Source of the DNA: VYFG01 sp965213885
Lineage (GTDB): Bacteria; Pseudomonadota; Gammaproteobacteria; Arenicellales; Poriferihabitantaceae
Length of the DNA: 64,000 bases
Reading direction: 5' to 3'
NCBI GenBank assembly: GCA_965213885.1
Contig: OZ243919.1
Location: forward strand, 3,100,001 to 3,164,000
Shown piece after piece: positions 62,432-64,000 of the stretch. Numbering within the stretch: the stretch's first letter is position 1; each line of letters begins with the position of its first letter. The notes under the pieces are model-generated. The model saw only the letters and a list, made by a program, of their open reading frames with translations, searched no databases and was not told the origin of the DNA. The translations under genes and the position numbers were made by a program.

Positions 62432-63136
62432 ATGTCTGACTCCCCTCGTAGGCTGCCTGTCAAAGAGCGGATACCACTCAAGAGCATTCGTAAAGCGATG
62501 GCACAGTCCATGAAGGCTAGTGTTGATCACTCGGCGCTCAGTCAGGTGACTCGGGAAATTGACGTGACTGCGTTACAACAAGGCAGAAGGGAAAACCAGG
62601 CGGATGGATCCAATCGTACTTCCCTGAACACACTGATCATGGCTGCAGTGGCTCGCACGCTCCCCCGACATCCATTGTTGAATGCCGAATTGGTGGACCG
62701 GGAAATCCTTGCCTACGATACCGTTAACCTGGGAATGGCCGTTGCGACGCCGGACGGATTGATCGTGGTCGTTGTTCCCGGGGCCCATTTGATGACATTG
62801 GTGGAACTGTCTGCGGCAATCGAGGCGAAGGTCGAAAAATCCCGAAGCGGTTCGCTGTCGTTGAAGGATGTCGAGGGGGGCACTTTCACGGTTAGCAATC
62901 TGGGGATGTACGGGATCGATACCGGGTTTCCGATACCCCGTCCTCCAGAGGCCGCCATTCTGCTCGTCGGCGAGGCGCGTGCAAAACCAACCGTCAAAGA
63001 TGCTGCAGTGGTGATTCGCGAAATGGCCTGGTTCAGCCTCTGCTACGATCATCGGATCATTGATGGCGCAACAGCTGCCGCCTTCTTGAAGGACCTGGAC
63101 GAATTGATCGGTGAGCCTGGCGACTTGTTCGATTAG
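62432..63136 (+). CDS. 2-oxoacid dehydrogenase acyltransferase (E2), catalytic domain only
   Basis: A 234-residue protein from ATG 62432, preceded by GAGGTG; GTG 62426 is an alternative. It begins at the catalytic domain boundary (RIPLKSIRKAMAQSMKASVD) and ends at the trimer core. The active-site signature is CYDHRIIDGATAAAFLKDL near residue 210, with catalytic His and Asp-Gly. TFTVSNLGMYGIDTGFPIPR near 153 is the CoA-site segment. Both lipoyl and peripheral-subunit-binding domains are missing, unlike typical E2 (400-550 residues). With the separate lipoyl protein this is a split E2; no E3 gene is seen before the window ends. Confidence 0.92.
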   Translation: MSDSPRRLPVKERIPLKSIRKAMAQSMKASVDHSALSQVTREIDVTALQQGRRENQADGSNRTSLNTLIMAAVARTLPRHPLLNAELVDREILAYDTVNLGMAVATPDGLIVVVVPGAHLMTLVELSAAIEAKVEKSRSGSLSLKDVEGGTFTVSNLGMYGIDTGFPIPRPPEAAILLVGEARAKPTVKDAAVVIREMAWFSLCYDHRIIDGATAAAFLKDLDELIGEPGDLFD

Positions 63137-63258
63137 TCGGCGATTCCGGAAAACCCGAGTATTGCAAGGATCTCCTGCGGGATGCGTTCTGCGGCAAGCG
63201 TCCCTTCCGGTTGCGTTTGAATCCGGTCCGGATTGTCTGATTTCTCAAGTGAAAACCC

Positions 63259-63310
63259 TATACTTACAAAAATGTTGGTACTTGTAATAATAAATGTACG
63301 GGTGCATGCT
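63259..63310 (+). repeat. Promoter-proximal block, copy B (matches copy A at 60000-60051)
   Basis: Ungapped match, 42 of 52 identical, to 60000-60051. In this copy TTACAA and TTGTAA form a perfect inverted repeat 12 bases apart, followed by TAATAA, a possible -10 element. It ends 83 bases before the TRAP binding-protein start. Shared with the dehydrogenase operon promoter, it suggests common regulation. Confidence 0.7.
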
Positions 63311-63393
63311 GTGGCCTGATCTGAGCTGCAGCGGTACCAGATCAACTCCGCCGTAGCCTGACCACAACTGAATCCATCGAGTTAGGAGGCATC

Positions 63394-64000
63394 ATGTCCA
63401 TGAAGCATAAGTCGAGCATCATTTCTGTGACGCTCGCTGGCACATTACTTCTCGGCACCAGCGCCGCCCAGGCTGAAGCTGAGTTCACCATGAAAATCGG
63501 CCATGTCGCGGCCGTAACCCAACCGCTTTATGACTGCGCTGAAGTCATGAAGGCGCACGTGGAGAAGTATTCATCAGGCAGAATCGAGGTAGAACACTAT
63601 CCAGCGGGCCAGCTTGGCAACTTCCGCCAGAACATTGAACAGATTCAAGTGGAAACCCTTGAGGTGACTCTCACTTCGGGCGGTGGTATTTCGAACGTAT
63701 TCCCACCTATTCAGGCGTTCGATATCCCCTACTTGTTTAACGGGGACCGGATCATTGAGAAAGTCATGGAAGACCCCGAGCTGAATGCTCGTTTGCGCGC
63801 GGACATTCTCAAAGCCTCGGACAATGTGCGCCTCCTGGGCATGACGGGAGGACCTGGCTGGCGTGATTTCTTTTCAACGAAACCCGTCAAGACTGCTGCG
63901 GACCTGAAGGGCATCAAGATGAGGACGATCGAATCCCCCGTGGCGATGGAGCTTTCTCGTGCCCTTGGCATGAATCCGACACCTGTCTCCTGGCCGGAGC
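63394..64000 (+). CDS. TRAP transporter substrate-binding protein DctP, 5' part
   Basis: ATG 63394 follows a strong TTAGGAGG. The Sec signal (KSSIISVTLAGTLLLGTSAAQAEAE) is cleaved near residue 26. The mature protein begins EFTMKIGHVAAVTQPLYDCA, and HYPAGQLGNFRQNIEQIQVE, FDIPYLFNGDRIIEKV and GWRDFFSTKPVKTAADLKGI are DctP-family landmarks; IKMRTIESPVAMEL near residue 172 holds the usual carboxylate-binding arginine. The reading frame is cut by the window end at residue 202 of about 330; dctQ and dctM are expected next. TRAP systems import carboxylates, fitting the 2-oxoacid dehydrogenase operon that shares its promoter block. Confidence 0.92.
   Translation, partial: MSMKHKSSIISVTLAGTLLLGTSAAQAEAEFTMKIGHVAAVTQPLYDCAEVMKAHVEKYSSGRIEVEHYPAGQLGNFRQNIEQIQVETLEVTLTSGGGISNVFPPIQAFDIPYLFNGDRIIEKVMEDPELNARLRADILKASDNVRLLGMTGGPGWRDFFSTKPVKTAADLKGIKMRTIESPVAMELSRALGMNPTPVSWPE

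Overview
The window looks like chromosome of a GC-rich gammaproteobacterium. Pointers are the housekeeping content and order: mutY next to yggX, aat next to bpt, purB with mnmA and an RsuA-family pseudouridine synthase, class 2 pyrD, a DUF3144 protein, a YjgN/M48 peptidase pair, and TRAP and TauABC-type uptake systems. No rRNA, tRNA, CRISPR array or prophage was recognised. Genus cannot be read from the sequence.

Layout. 1-4.4 kb: the start of an aldehyde dehydrogenase, a photolyase, an LhgO-like oxidoreductase and a methyltransferase. 4.4-6.7 kb: a small accessory islet with a frameshifted AbiEii-like nucleotidyltransferase, a DinJ/YafQ pair whose toxin gene is frameshifted, and two small hypothetical genes. 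6.8-12.4 kb: a Tat-exported multicopper oxidase, a PLP decarboxylase, a zinc-type alcohol dehydrogenase and a broken alpha/beta hydrolase. 12.6-21.6 kb: a fused indolepyruvate:ferredoxin oxidoreductase followed by a complete peptide-type ABC importer, with a perfect hairpin between the binding-protein and permease genes. 21.6-27.4 kb: a 2OG-Fe(II) oxygenase, NnrU, a DUF1653 protein without a visible start, a class III aminotransferase and an MscS channel. 27.5-29.9 kb: a second islet with a decayed serine recombinase and an intact TacA/TacT toxin-antitoxin pair. 30.2-36.3 kb: a minus-strand housekeeping run (MBL hydrolase, pyrD, rluF-like, purB, mnmA, an exported papain-like protein). 36.8-37.7 kb: a third islet with a zeta-toxin-like kinase gene split by an amber codon. 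38-43.9 kb: LysR regulator, yggX, mutY, a DUF255 thioredoxin-like protein, bpt and aat. 44-49.4 kb: a TauABC-like importer with an unusually long permease, divergent from a DAO-family amine oxidase. 49.5-51.1 kb: exonuclease III and a truncated AbiEii remnant. 51.1-53.9 kb: a GntR-controlled ABC-2 operon whose promoter carries a perfect inverted repeat. 54.1-59.6 kb: a methionine aminotransferase/omega-amidase pair, a HAD dehalogenase-like protein, and the M48/YjgN pair. 60-64 kb: a 2-oxoacid dehydrogenase operon (E1 alpha, E1 beta, free lipoyl domain, free E2 catalytic domain) followed by a TRAP binding protein cut by the window end.

How the parts may work together. The last block is the most coherent candidate system. 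A 52-bp promoter-proximal block is repeated, 42 of 52 identical, in front of both the dehydrogenase operon and the TRAP gene, suggesting one regulator controls uptake and oxidation of the same 2-oxoacid or acyloin. The E2 there is split into separate lipoyl and catalytic proteins, with no recognisable E3-binding domain. A second theme is decay of mobile and toxin genes: of five toxin-like loci only TacT is intact. Frameshifts at homopolymer runs could also be assembly errors, whereas in-frame nonsense codons and internal deletions are harder to explain that way.
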